A stretch of 64,000 bases of DNA from an uncultured Agathobacter sp. (GTDB lineage: Bacteria > Bacillota > Clostridia > Lachnospirales > Lachnospiraceae), in contig CAKRLV010000002.1 of assembly GCA_934359755.1 (NCBI GenBank), positions 1 to 64,000 on the forward strand, read 5' to 3'. The position numbers were made by a program, and so were the translations under genes. This document shows positions 1 to 7,742 of this stretch, piece by piece (within the stretch, counting starts at the first letter, position 1; every line of letters starts with the position of its first letter). The notes under the pieces are model-generated. The model was not told the DNA's origin. It saw only the letters and a program-made list of their open reading frames with translations, and made no database searches.

Positions 1-115
1 ACACGGTGTGTACGACGAGAAAATGGAAGCAGCATATCGGAAATATAGCCAGAATTATTTGTTTAAAGAAGATTCCGGGAGTACATTAATACAAAAAGGA
101 GTAACAATATGTTAA
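1..115 (+). CDS. C-terminal fragment of an unidentified protein
   Basis: An open frame enters from the left edge (first full codon at base 2) and reads 37 codons to TAA at 113-115. The peptide is charged and ends QKGVTIC. Its stop codon overlaps the ATG of the next small gene (ATG at 109-111), the tight overlap expected inside an operon with the redox genes that follow. I do not recognise the protein from this fragment. A chance open frame is possible, but the overlap and the ribosome-binding sequence AAAAGGAG just before 109 favour a real gene end. Confidence 0.5.
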   Translation, partial: HGVYDEKMEAAYRKYSQNYLFKEDSGSTLIQKGVTIC

Positions 116-252
116 AAAGCAAACAATTTTATCAAGTCGGTATGCTTATCATAGCTATAACCATGATAAGCTATGGCGCAGTCAGGGGAGAAGCGGCTGC
201 TGTGCTTAGTAAAGCAATAAAACTATGTCTGGAGTGTGTCGGAATTGGATAA
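109..252 (+). CDS. Small CXXC membrane protein, CD1871A family
   Basis: This 47-residue protein has one hydrophobic helix (about residues 9-26), then a YGAVRGEAAAVLSKAIKLC stretch and a C-terminal CLEC motif followed by VGIG. That layout is the one I know as the CD1871A family of CXXC small proteins, usually encoded beside a 4Fe-4S membrane protein. AAAAGGAG lies about 7 bases before the ATG. The gene overlaps the preceding fragment by 7 bases and the polyferredoxin gene by 17, so translation is probably coupled. The CXXC pair suggests thiol redox or metal binding at the membrane; the biochemical role of the family is not established to my knowledge. Confidence 0.8.
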   Translation: MLKSKQFYQVGMLIIAITMISYGAVRGEAAAVLSKAIKLCLECVGIG

Positions 253-1123
253 AGGAAAAAAATTACTATCAACAAAAATAGCAAAGTTACGCGGCTGGAT
301 ACAGGCCGTGGCTACGCTGCTGACTAATATTCATATCCCCAATTTATTTAAGGGTAAAATATATCAGGGTAATGCTAAAACAGTATGCGTACCTGGACTG
401 AACTGCTATTCCTGTCCTGCCGCGACAGGGGCATGCCCGATAGGAGCCTTTCAGGCTGTCGTCGGTTCTTCAAAATTTAAGTTCTCATACTACATAACCG
501 GATTTTTTATTTTAGTCGGTGTGGTTCTTGGCAGATTTATATGTGGGTTTTTATGTCCATTTGGATGGTTTCAGGATTTGCTGCATAAAATTCCATGCAA
601 AAAATTTTCGACGGCCCGACTAAAACCACTTAGATACCTGAAATATATCATTCTTATAATTTTCGTTATACTTCTTCCGATGGTTGTAACGAACTCTATA
701 GGAATGGGAGATCCTTTCTTCTGTAAATATATTTGCCCACAGGGTGTTTTGGAGGGTGCTATTCCACTCTCTATTGGAAACGCTGCCATCCGCTCAGCAC
801 TAGGAACCCTGTTTTCTTTTAAATGTATTATTTTAATTTCAGTGATTGTACTAAGTATTCTATTCTACAGACCTTTCTGTAAATGGATTTGTCCGCTTGG
901 AGCAATCTACTCATTATTTAATAAGATCAGCATTCTCCATATCACTGTTGACAGCAGCAAATGTGTCGGATGCGGTCAATGTGCAAAAGCATGTAAGATG
1001 GATGTGGATGTATGCAAAACTCCGAATCACCCTGAGTGCATTCGTTGTGGAGCTTGTATAAAAGCATGTCCGAAAGCTGCAGTCAGCTATCAGTTTATGG
1101 AAAAGGGAAAAAATAAACATTAA
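236..1123 (+). CDS. Membrane polyferredoxin, 4Fe-4S binding (NapH/CcdA-substitute type)
   Basis: This is a 295-residue integral membrane iron-sulfur protein. Cysteine clusters lie near residues 51-67 (C..NCYSCP...ACP), 103-107 (CGFLCP), 163-167 (CKYICP) and 215-219 (CKWICP). Two classical ferredoxin motifs follow at about 243-253 and 268-278 (CVGCGQCAKAC and CIRCGACIKAC). Hydrophobic segments lie around 84-106, 136-152 and 195-211. Proteins of this type carry electrons across or to the membrane. Its partners here, a CXXC miniprotein and an extracytoplasmic thioredoxin-like lipoprotein, suggest it supplies reductant for thiol chemistry outside the cell; that is inference. The start is uncertain: GTG at 236 overlaps the previous gene, and TTG at 245 is an alternative. 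Confidence 0.85.
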   Translation: MSELDKGKKLLSTKIAKLRGWIQAVATLLTNIHIPNLFKGKIYQGNAKTVCVPGLNCYSCPAATGACPIGAFQAVVGSSKFKFSYYITGFFILVGVVLGRFICGFLCPFGWFQDLLHKIPCKKFSTARLKPLRYLKYIILIIFVILLPMVVTNSIGMGDPFFCKYICPQGVLEGAIPLSIGNAAIRSALGTLFSFKCIILISVIVLSILFYRPFCKWICPLGAIYSLFNKISILHITVDSSKCVGCGQCAKACKMDVDVCKTPNHPECIRCGACIKACPKAAVSYQFMEKGKNKH

Positions 1124-1160
1124 CCCACATATCACTATTATTTTAAAGGAGAAATTACTC

Positions 1161-2063
1161 ATGAAAACAAAAACAACTTTTATTTACATTTTAACACTTT
1201 GCCTCGCTTTATCACTTACAGCATGTGGCAAAAAGCAAGAAGACACTACAGATTCCAACAAAGTACAGACCGAAGCTGGCACAGAAGCATCAGATAAATC
1301 TGACTCTACACTTGATGATTTATACCAGCAGGAAAATCAGCTTTTTGCCGACCACGCTGATGCATGGAACAAGGCGTTTGGCATGATGAATAAAGGCGAT
1401 GCCGATCCAAATGGAAATTATGCAGATTATCTTGCTTCTACTGTAGAATCGAACAAATCTTCATTTACAGAAGATGAATTAAAAACTCTCAATGACGATA
1501 TTGAAACTATACGAAAAATTGAGGAACAGATAGCAGCGATTGAAAATAAAGAAACTGCATCAGATGACAGCAGCCAGAAAGACAGTTTAGACAGTTCATC
1601 TGTATTCAGTAATTTTTCCGGCGAGGACTATGATGGTAATAAAGTAGACTCCAGCTTGTTTTCTAACAATGCAGTAACCGTAGTCAATTTCTGGTTTACC
1701 GGCTGTAAACCTTGTGTTGCTGAATTAGCAAAGCTTAACGAATTAAACGATGCAATCAAATCAATGGGTGGAGAAGTAGTCGGAATAAACACTGAAACAT
1801 TCGATGGAAATAAGGATGCCATTAAAGAAGCGGCATCTGTCTTAGAAAGTCAGGGTGTCAAATACAGAAATCTTTCCATTGATTCTTCTAGTGCCGCTGG
1901 CAAATATGCCTCTGAAATCATGGCATTTCCTACTACCATACTAGTTGACAGAAATGGCAATATTGTAGGGGAACCAATGCTTGGTGGAATTGATAATAAA
2001 GAAAACTATGATTCTCTTATGAAGCAGATTCAGTCCGTAATTGATGCAGACAGCACAAAATAA
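1161..2063 (+). CDS. TlpA/ResA-like thioredoxin-fold lipoprotein
   Basis: The 300-residue protein begins with a lipoprotein signal: hydrophobic residues 7-20 and lipobox LTAC with Cys22. A low-complexity Ser/Asp/Lys linker and a helical region (about 50-125) follow, then a TlpA/AhpC-type thioredoxin domain from about 145 to the end. The redox motif CKPC is at 182-185 in the context NFWFTGCKPC, with the cis-Pro region MAFPTTILVD near 255. It should be anchored on the outer face of the membrane and exchange disulfides with secreted substrates. AAAGGAG sits 9 bases upstream of the ATG. Position directly behind the polyferredoxin indicates one operon. A strong hairpin follows the gene. Confidence 0.85.
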   Translation: MKTKTTFIYILTLCLALSLTACGKKQEDTTDSNKVQTEAGTEASDKSDSTLDDLYQQENQLFADHADAWNKAFGMMNKGDADPNGNYADYLASTVESNKSSFTEDELKTLNDDIETIRKIEEQIAAIENKETASDDSSQKDSLDSSSVFSNFSGEDYDGNKVDSSLFSNNAVTVVNFWFTGCKPCVAELAKLNELNDAIKSMGGEVVGINTETFDGNKDAIKEAASVLESQGVKYRNLSIDSSSAAGKYASEIMAFPTTILVDRNGNIVGEPMLGGIDNKENYDSLMKQIQSVIDADSTK

Positions 2064-2077
2064 ATAAACGCAAGCTA

Positions 2078-2110
2078 CAAGCGCCCATCAGCTATGCTGA
2101 TGGGCGCTTG
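2078..2110. terminator. Perfect 15-bp hairpin between convergent genes
   Basis: CAAGCGCCCATCAGC at 2078-2092 pairs with all of 2096-2110 around a TAT loop. It lies just after the TlpA-like gene (plus) and before the end of the lipoprotein gene on the minus strand. The T-tract is weak in both directions, so it may terminate poorly or act as an mRNA-end stabiliser. A partial look-alike occurs at 39288-39306. Confidence 0.7.
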
Positions 2111-2139
2111 CTCCTACGTGATATACATTTCAAAATCTA

Positions 2140-2466
2140 TTATTTTACTTTTTCGACAGATATTACTTCTCCATCAAATGGGTCAACTTCAGATATCGTT
2201 CCTGTATATTTTACAATCACAGTATCTCCGTTGCTGACATTATCTAATCCATTTGGCTTCTCATCAAATGTAAAACTATATGGAGTGTCCTTATCATCTG
2301 TAATAACAAACTGGAAATCCTTAATCTCATCGATTTTTCCAGTCAACTCTTTTTCTGATTTAGATGCATTCTTATCAGACGCTTCGCCGGCACTATTTCC
2401 ACAACCTCCAAGTACTCCCATGCAAAGCATCACACCAATTAATATTGTCATTAATATCTTCTTCAT
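2140..2466 (-). CDS. Small lipoprotein of unknown function
   Basis: The 108-residue product has a signal peptide with lipobox LGGC (Cys22), a short Ser/Lys/Glu linker, then about 65 residues predicted to be mostly beta strand (TGKIDEIKDFQFVITDDKD..., GDTVIVKYTGTISEVD). The strand pattern resembles small OB-like lipoproteins common in Clostridia, but I cannot assign a family. It is monocistronic as far as the sequence shows. AAGGATTAAGC precedes the ATG. It likely sits on the outer membrane face. Confidence 0.75.
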   Translation of the reverse strand: MKKILMTILIGVMLCMGVLGGCGNSAGEASDKNASKSEKELTGKIDEIKDFQFVITDDKDTPYSFTFDEKPNGLDNVSNGDTVIVKYTGTISEVDPFDGEVISVEKVK

Positions 2467-2577
2467 TGCTTAATCCTTCTTTCATATATTAATAGTAATC
2501 TTTTTGACCTCTATAGTATACCACTCTTTATTCAATGTAAATACATAAAAGCAAAATAATACCGGATTTATACCGAT

Positions 2578-3123
2578 TTATACTCGTTTATAAATAATTG
2601 GTTCATCAAATCCAAATGTTCTTTTTCCATTCACTTCCATGCTTTCAGATACTTCAAGCCTTTCATCTGAGAACTTTTCCCATAACTTAAATGTCATTAC
2701 TGGCGAAAACTGACTTATACTTCCGCCCTCCCATACACCATCGCTTTCTTTATAGAGCGCTGGCGTAAACTTTTGAGACTTTATCAGCACATTATAATCC
2801 ACTGTCTTCATAGAAGCATATGAAAAAGTACTCTTATCTTCACCCTCTGGAATCTCATAAGAAGAAAGCAACATTCCTTCATCACTCTCTGTAATGAGGA
2901 AAAGGTGCGGCGATGCATGGCGCTTTCCGTCATTTTCATAATAACTTTCTTCTACCACAAAAATCCCATTAAAATCTTCAGGCAGATTTTTAATTTTGTC
3001 ATTACAAATCGTGTTCACATGCTGCGCGTATGGGTATGCCTTTCCGGCATTTTTCATAGCTTCAAATTGCTCTTTATTATCAAAATTGCCCGTCATCAGT
3101 TTTACGAATTCATTTAGTTTCAT
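2578..3123 (-). CDS. Possible CpcT/CpeT-like protein
   Basis: This 181-residue soluble protein lacks a signal peptide. The opening LNEFVKLMTGNFDNKEQF, the mid-segment GIFVVEESYYE followed by a P-H-L-F pattern, and the late GVWEGG and YKR elements resemble the order of conserved features in CpcT/CpeT chromophore lyases of cyanobacteria. The resemblance is from reading alone and is weak in detail. No phycobiliprotein gene is in the window, so a pigment role is unlikely; a barrel-type ligand-binding protein is the cautious description. Start: TTAGGAGGCAATTAT precedes the ATG, a strong ribosome-binding site. Confidence 0.45.
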   Translation of the reverse strand: MKLNEFVKLMTGNFDNKEQFEAMKNAGKAYPYAQHVNTICNDKIKNLPEDFNGIFVVEESYYENDGKRHASPHLFLITESDEGMLLSSYEIPEGEDKSTFSYASMKTVDYNVLIKSQKFTPALYKESDGVWEGGSISQFSPVMTFKLWEKFSDERLEVSESMEVNGKRTFGFDEPIIYKRV

Positions 3124-3143
3124 ATAATTGCCTCCTAATTGTA

Positions 3144-4637
3144 CTATTTAAAATCAGAATCTTTAAAATTCTTTTTCTTAGGTGCGCCTTTTATACTTGA
3201 TAAATAAAGCTTATACCTCATTGCCTCTGTCTTTAAGTATTTATTGTATGTCGCATCATCTACTGCAAGTCCTTCAGATGGTCCTATGCCATAATCAAAT
3301 GGTATCCACATAACCTTTCCGACAGAATTTTTTACTTTTACAACAGACCATGCATGATTAATATGATAGCTGTCACATAAATAATTCTGAATGCCTAATG
3401 CATCCCATACCTGGCATTCATATGTGGCAAATACCTCGCACACACCAACTGCCTTATTATTGTATAGAATACTCATGCCCTTTTTGCCATAATATTTTGC
3501 CCAGGTATAATCGTAAACCATTCCATATTGTGGTCTTCCATAATTACAATAAAAATATCCACTTGCAGCAATTGCATAAACTTTAAGTGCATCACTCAGA
3601 TCACAGAAATTCTGTGTCTTGCAAATTGTTAAATCAGCATCTAAAACTTTTGAATAGCATGTGATTTTTTTTATTAATTTCTGTGCAATTGGCTGTTTTG
3701 AAAATTCCTCATATGTGTATCCTGATGCATGAACTGTTCTATCTATGTAAACAAAGCATCCGTATGCCCCAGAATTATACGCCTCCTGACGATACTGTTC
3801 AATAAGAGCCTCTTTCTCATTCTCACTCAATGGGTATGGATATTCAAGCGTCACCTCTTTAGTCTCATCAGATAATCTATCTTCATAACTTGCAACTATC
3901 GTAAAAGTATATGTGTATGTAATATTTTTGACAAGCTGCCTATTTGTCTGATAATCAGATGAATTATAATTATCCAGATATACGTTGCAAGAAGTCGTCT
4001 TTGCATCATATGTTCCGCTATCAATCGGCACATAAGTTTCCTCGTCAAAACTCATCCCATTTGGATATATATTCTCTACCAGATAATCATATGCCCAATG
4101 AAGCTTTCTTGTTGTCTCGTCTGGATACAACTGGACATCATGATAATACAATGCCGTATCACTAACATCTGGGGTCAAATACCACTCACGCAAAAGAGAA
4201 TACAGCTTCTTTATATATTTGATTGCATACTGATATGTTCCAGCCTGATCTGAATTTATTGTGTAATAAGTGTACCCGCCGGCAGTCTTGTCCTTTTTAT
4301 ATTCAAAGACAACCCCCTGCTTATTTACTTTTTTAATCTTGTTGTTTACCTGTCGTAAAAGACTCTTTGATTTTGATTCATTGCCACGTACCTTTAATGT
4401 AATAGCTTTGCCTTTTGAAAGCTTCGCGTGAATCTTTTTTAATGTTGACGTATTCGCGGTTTTAACTGTTATTACGTCAGCGGCTTGAGCTTTTGTTCTT
4501 TCTATTGAAAGTCCAACATATTCTGCCGAATTATCTACCTGCATTTCAAATGGCGCTGCGGTCATGATAATAATGGCTAAAAACGCCGCAAGAATTCTTG
4601 TTCTTAAATTTTTCTTCTGTACTCTCTTTTCAATCAT
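3144..4637 (-). CDS. Secreted transglutaminase-like domain protein
   Basis: The 497-residue protein has an N-terminal signal (basic residues 3-12, hydrophobic 14-27). Roughly 330 residues of charged, Tyr-rich sequence follow with no family I recognise. A transglutaminase-fold core begins near residue 395. The likely catalytic triad is Cys400 in GVCEVFATY, His428 in NHAWSVV and Asp448 in PFDYGIG, in the expected order and spacing. Such secreted Clostridia proteins are usually proteases or cell-surface cross-linkers; which one cannot be told here. It follows a long imperfect inverted repeat at 4666-4728. The spacing to the CpcT-like gene downstream is 20 bases, so the two may be co-transcribed. 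Confidence 0.75.
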   Translation of the reverse strand: MIEKRVQKKNLRTRILAAFLAIIIMTAAPFEMQVDNSAEYVGLSIERTKAQAADVITVKTANTSTLKKIHAKLSKGKAITLKVRGNESKSKSLLRQVNNKIKKVNKQGVVFEYKKDKTAGGYTYYTINSDQAGTYQYAIKYIKKLYSLLREWYLTPDVSDTALYYHDVQLYPDETTRKLHWAYDYLVENIYPNGMSFDEETYVPIDSGTYDAKTTSCNVYLDNYNSSDYQTNRQLVKNITYTYTFTIVASYEDRLSDETKEVTLEYPYPLSENEKEALIEQYRQEAYNSGAYGCFVYIDRTVHASGYTYEEFSKQPIAQKLIKKITCYSKVLDADLTICKTQNFCDLSDALKVYAIAASGYFYCNYGRPQYGMVYDYTWAKYYGKKGMSILYNNKAVGVCEVFATYECQVWDALGIQNYLCDSYHINHAWSVVKVKNSVGKVMWIPFDYGIGPSEGLAVDDATYNKYLKTEAMRYKLYLSSIKGAPKKKNFKDSDFK

Positions 4638-4665
4638 AATTTTCCATTCCTCTCGGTGATTGTGT

Positions 4666-4728
4666 CTAGTACATCGTTTTCGAAATAACTACGCGATTGG
4701 TATAGTTATTTATGAAACGATGTACTAG
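4666..4728. repeat. Long imperfect inverted repeat upstream of the transglutaminase-like gene
   Basis: CTAGTACATCGTTT at 4666-4679 pairs perfectly with 4715-4728. After a three-base mismatch a further nine bases (AAATAACTA) pair, leaving a short loop. The remaining bases between 4638 and 4843 show no gene. It could be a regulatory hairpin in the leader of the transglutaminase-like mRNA, a terminator of the upstream permease, or a small mobile repeat; the palindromic ends CTAG..CTAG would fit the last. Confidence 0.7.
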
Positions 4729-4843
4729 TGTTTTATATATAATAACATTATTTTTAGAGAAATGGTACCATATATTTATAGTACTTTACTGTTCAATTCA
4801 TTTTGGGATTGTACAAAACAAAACCAATAATATCATGTAAATA

Positions 4844-6022
4844 TCATAATAAAAATGAATCGCAATAAAACCATCCAAGTAATGCAGCTAAAAAGAATAT
4901 ATTTGCCACTGTAAAAATCATCAAATATCTGCCTTTTGCCACGCATTGCTCACGGCCTATGTACTTAAAGCTGATAAGACTTGCCATAGAAGCTATAATT
5001 GTACCAAGTCCGCCCAGATTCGTTCCTATAATAAGAGCTGATATGTTTTCTGTGAATTTTTCCAGAAGTACTGCTGTCGGAACATTGCTCATTACCTGAC
5101 TTGCAAGTACTGCCGTGATAACCTCATGACCTTTCATAATACTCTTAAGAGTTGACGAGAAAGCTGGTATTCTCCCCAGATTTCCAATAAAAATAAATAA
5201 TCCTACAAATGTACCAAGGAGAGAATAATCAACTTTTAGCAGAATCTTTTTATTGCGCACAAACGAATACACTAATATCAAAATAAATGGAATAATATAG
5301 TGTATTTTATGTGCTACTGCAAGCAGACTTATGATAAAAAATATACCATACCAAATAGTATATTCCATCCTTTTTGATTTTGAATAAATACTTGCCGAAC
5401 TATCTTTTCCTCTACTCTGCTCAAAAGTATCTTTCTTCCAAAATATACCTATTAAAGCAACGTATAATATTAATAGAGCCAGAGAAATAATGCTGTACGG
5501 CAACATAAGCCAGAGAAAATCCCCAATCCCGGAAATATGACATAATTTGTTCTGCATAGCCTTTCCATACAAAAACAAATTCTGCGGATTTCCAATTGGT
5601 GTGAACATACTACCAAGATTCGCCGCAATTGTCTGCATCACAACGCAACTTATCATCCACTTACTCCTGTTTTTTTGTTCAACATTGCCAAGTACTATTT
5701 GTGCAAATGGTACAAACGTAATCAGTGCCACATCATTAGTAATAAACATCGACATAAAAAAACACAACAATACAAGCACAAGGACAGTTCCCGACAAACT
5801 TTCTACTTTATTTAGCAACTGTTCTGCCAGCCAATCAAATGCCCCAATATCACTAAAGCTTGCAACTATCGTCATAAGACAGAATAAAATTGCAAGCGTT
5901 CTAAAATCTATATATGATATATATTCCGCATTTGGTCGTACAAAAAGCATTGAAATTAGTGCCAGTATTATTACCGTACAAAGGACAATTTCTTTTTTCA
6001 CAAAATTTTTTATTTCTATCAT
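4844..6022 (-). CDS. ArsB/NhaD/SLC13-superfamily anion permease
   Basis: A 392-residue polytopic membrane protein with about ten hydrophobic segments. The signature is the pair of re-entrant-type stretches FFMSMFITNDVALITFVPFA (about residues 85-104) and ASQVMSNVPTAVLLEKF (about 305-321), each with the N-D or N-V-P pattern seen in the ion-transporter superfamily that includes ArsB, NhaD and citrate/sulfate carriers. The phrase IGNPQNLFLYGKA near 147 is also typical. Substrate cannot be deduced: no arsR or other ars gene is adjacent. AGAGAGGAATAGA precedes the ATG. It lies immediately downstream of an ATPase remnant. Confidence 0.8.
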   Translation of the reverse strand: MIEIKNFVKKEIVLCTVIILALISMLFVRPNAEYISYIDFRTLAILFCLMTIVASFSDIGAFDWLAEQLLNKVESLSGTVLVLVLLCFFMSMFITNDVALITFVPFAQIVLGNVEQKNRSKWMISCVVMQTIAANLGSMFTPIGNPQNLFLYGKAMQNKLCHISGIGDFLWLMLPYSIISLALLILYVALIGIFWKKDTFEQSRGKDSSASIYSKSKRMEYTIWYGIFFIISLLAVAHKIHYIIPFILILVYSFVRNKKILLKVDYSLLGTFVGLFIFIGNLGRIPAFSSTLKSIMKGHEVITAVLASQVMSNVPTAVLLEKFTENISALIIGTNLGGLGTIIASMASLISFKYIGREQCVAKGRYLMIFTVANIFFLAALLGWFYCDSFLL

Positions 6023-6034
6023 TCTATTCCTCTC

Positions 6035-6187
6035 TTAATACAAACTCTTAAAATCCAAATGTCCATACTCCGGTGACGTTATCACGCCCTTTTTTATGAG
6101 TCGATTTCTGTACACACTAAAACTGTTCGAGGCTTTTTTCATAGTTTTTCTTATCGCTTCAACTTTGTTATCCTGCGTTTTTGCCAT
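6035..6187 (-). pseudogene. C-terminal remnant of an AAA-type ATP-binding protein
   Basis: A 50-codon frame reads MAKTQDNKVEAIRKTMKK and then SFSVYRNRLIKKGVI followed by SPEYGHLDF. This helix-turn-helix-like tail (R.RLIKKG.I..P.YG.L.F) is the end of a family of bacterial ATPases common in Clostridia, in which about 300 residues of P-loop domain come before it. No P-loop domain lies upstream; instead there are 33-bp tandem repeats and then the flippase gene. It is best read as debris of a lost gene, although it has an ATG and could be expressed. It ends 13 bases before the permease start. Confidence 0.55.
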
Positions 6188-6196
6188 TGCGATGAG

Positions 6197-6279
6197 AATC
6201 CCCGTTCGTTTATGCGTGATTTATACGCAAATCCCCATTCGTTTATAGGCTATTTATACGCAAATCCCCATTCGTTTAT
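6197..6279. repeat. 33-bp tandem repeat at the flippase 3' end
   Basis: The block AATCCCC(A/G)TTCGTTTAT recurs at 6197, 6230 and 6263, a strict 33-bp period. The third copy contains the last codons and stop of the flippase gene; the other two lie behind the stop and repeat the same reading phase (KRMGICV-stop, then degenerate). This looks like duplication of the gene terminus, by slippage or by past insertion and deletion. Confidence 0.8.
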
Positions 6280-7741
6280 AAATTTTATAATATGCTAATA
6301 CTGCTACACCATATACTATTACATAGATTGTAACCCAAATAACAAATGACAATACCCCTTCAATTGTAACGAAATTATAAATTAAAGTTCCTACAATGCA
6401 TGGTATTATAATATATGGAACGATTTTCAAAATTTCTTTCCAAAAATTAATGATATCTATTCCTATACACCTATGATAATACCAATTCATAAATAAGATA
6501 TTACCTAAAACTAATGAAATTGCAGTTCCCATAGCGGCTCCAACAGAACCATATATTTTAATCAACGGAATACTTATCAAAATATTTCCAACTGATATAC
6601 ACGCATATACAATAGACCTGACTTTATGTTTATTCTTGGCTCTTTGTATTTCAATTCCAATATTCTGCATGAGGGGAATCGTAATTGGTATTATGAGAAA
6701 TAACGTAACCAGATAAGACTCTTTATATGCACTTCCAGCCCACATAACTATAAATGCTTTTCCAAAAAAAATAAATCCTGTAACAACAAGCATAATAACT
6801 AAAAATTGTATTCTTCCTACTTTTGCAAATAAGTCACTCAACTTTCTATTATCATTCGACTCCGCTACAATTTTATTCACCTGTGGCATAAATACATTCG
6901 AAATTGAGGATGAAACTTGTATATACAATGAATTTATCTGTCCACCAATTCCATAAACTGCGACTGCCGATGTTCCTATATATCTTCCTAAAAGAAACTT
7001 ATCAACATTCCAATTAACCTGATCTATTATCTGATTCAAGAAAATAAAAAATGTAAATATCCACATCTCTTTTAATAAAGATAATTTCAGATTTGTAAAA
7101 ATAAAACGCATATGTAACTTGCGTAAACAGAAATATATATTTGCTAATACACCTAGTATAGTTATAAATGATGTTACAGAAACCATTCCTATAGAACCAT
7201 ATCCCATAATCAGTAATGGCAATGATAAAAATGGACTACATATATTCTGAATGATAATAAGTAATTTTTGAAATATAAATTTCTCATGAGCTGTAATTGC
7301 ACAATTAAATACACTATTAGGAAATGATATTGCCATATTAAATATCATTAACGCCATCAAGACCTTAGCAATTTTATACTCGTCTTCATTCAATCCTGTT
7401 CCAAATATTACATATATATTGTTCACCAGAAAATAGCCACAAATAAGGCAAATCAAAGACATTACTGTGAATATAATCAAAAACATTCCATTAAGTCTTG
7501 CTACACCATCTTCATCTTTTTTTACATTATATCTTGAATAAAATCGCAAATAGGAACTAGCAAATCCAAGGCTTAAAAGACTCAAATATGATACTACAGA
7601 AAACACTAACTGATATAATCCATATTCACTTTTTCCAAGAATTCTAATCATTATAGGTGTATATATAAATGTGACTAAAATTTTAACAGCCTGACCGACA
7701 TATGAAAGAATTATACCTGCTTTTCGTTCATTTATCTGCAT
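6254..7741 (-). CDS. Polysaccharide flippase (Wzx-like, MATE/MVF superfamily)
   Basis: The 495-residue protein has 12-14 hydrophobic segments and opens ERKAGIILSYVGQAVKILVTFIY, the typical start of Wzx/RfbX-type exporters, followed by RILGKSEYGLYQLVFS. It should flip the undecaprenyl-linked repeat unit made by the neighbouring enzymes to the outer face. It is the last gene of the polysaccharide operon and starts one base after the pyruvyl transferase stop. Its 3' end lies in a 33-bp tandem repeat. Base composition is very AT-rich, like the four genes upstream of it. Confidence in the superfamily is high; the exact glycan is unknown. Confidence 0.9.
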   Translation of the reverse strand: MQINERKAGIILSYVGQAVKILVTFIYTPIMIRILGKSEYGLYQLVFSVVSYLSLLSLGFASSYLRFYSRYNVKKDEDGVARLNGMFLIIFTVMSLICLICGYFLVNNIYVIFGTGLNEDEYKIAKVLMALMIFNMAISFPNSVFNCAITAHEKFIFQKLLIIIQNICSPFLSLPLLIMGYGSIGMVSVTSFITILGVLANIYFCLRKLHMRFIFTNLKLSLLKEMWIFTFFIFLNQIIDQVNWNVDKFLLGRYIGTSAVAVYGIGGQINSLYIQVSSSISNVFMPQVNKIVAESNDNRKLSDLFAKVGRIQFLVIMLVVTGFIFFGKAFIVMWAGSAYKESYLVTLFLIIPITIPLMQNIGIEIQRAKNKHKVRSIVYACISVGNILISIPLIKIYGSVGAAMGTAISLVLGNILFMNWYYHRCIGIDIINFWKEILKIVPYIIIPCIVGTLIYNFVTIEGVLSFVIWVTIYVIVYGVAVLAYYKIYKRMGICV

Positions 7742-7742
7742 C

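Noticed and set aside
2108..2473. 121-codon plus-strand frame
   Set aside because: It is antisense to the small lipoprotein gene, which has a proper signal peptide and ribosome site.
3144..4637. Transglutaminase-fold protein as the missing lasso B2 peptidase
   Set aside because: It has a signal peptide, is 497 residues long and lies 53 kb from the cluster; B2 proteins are small and cytosolic.
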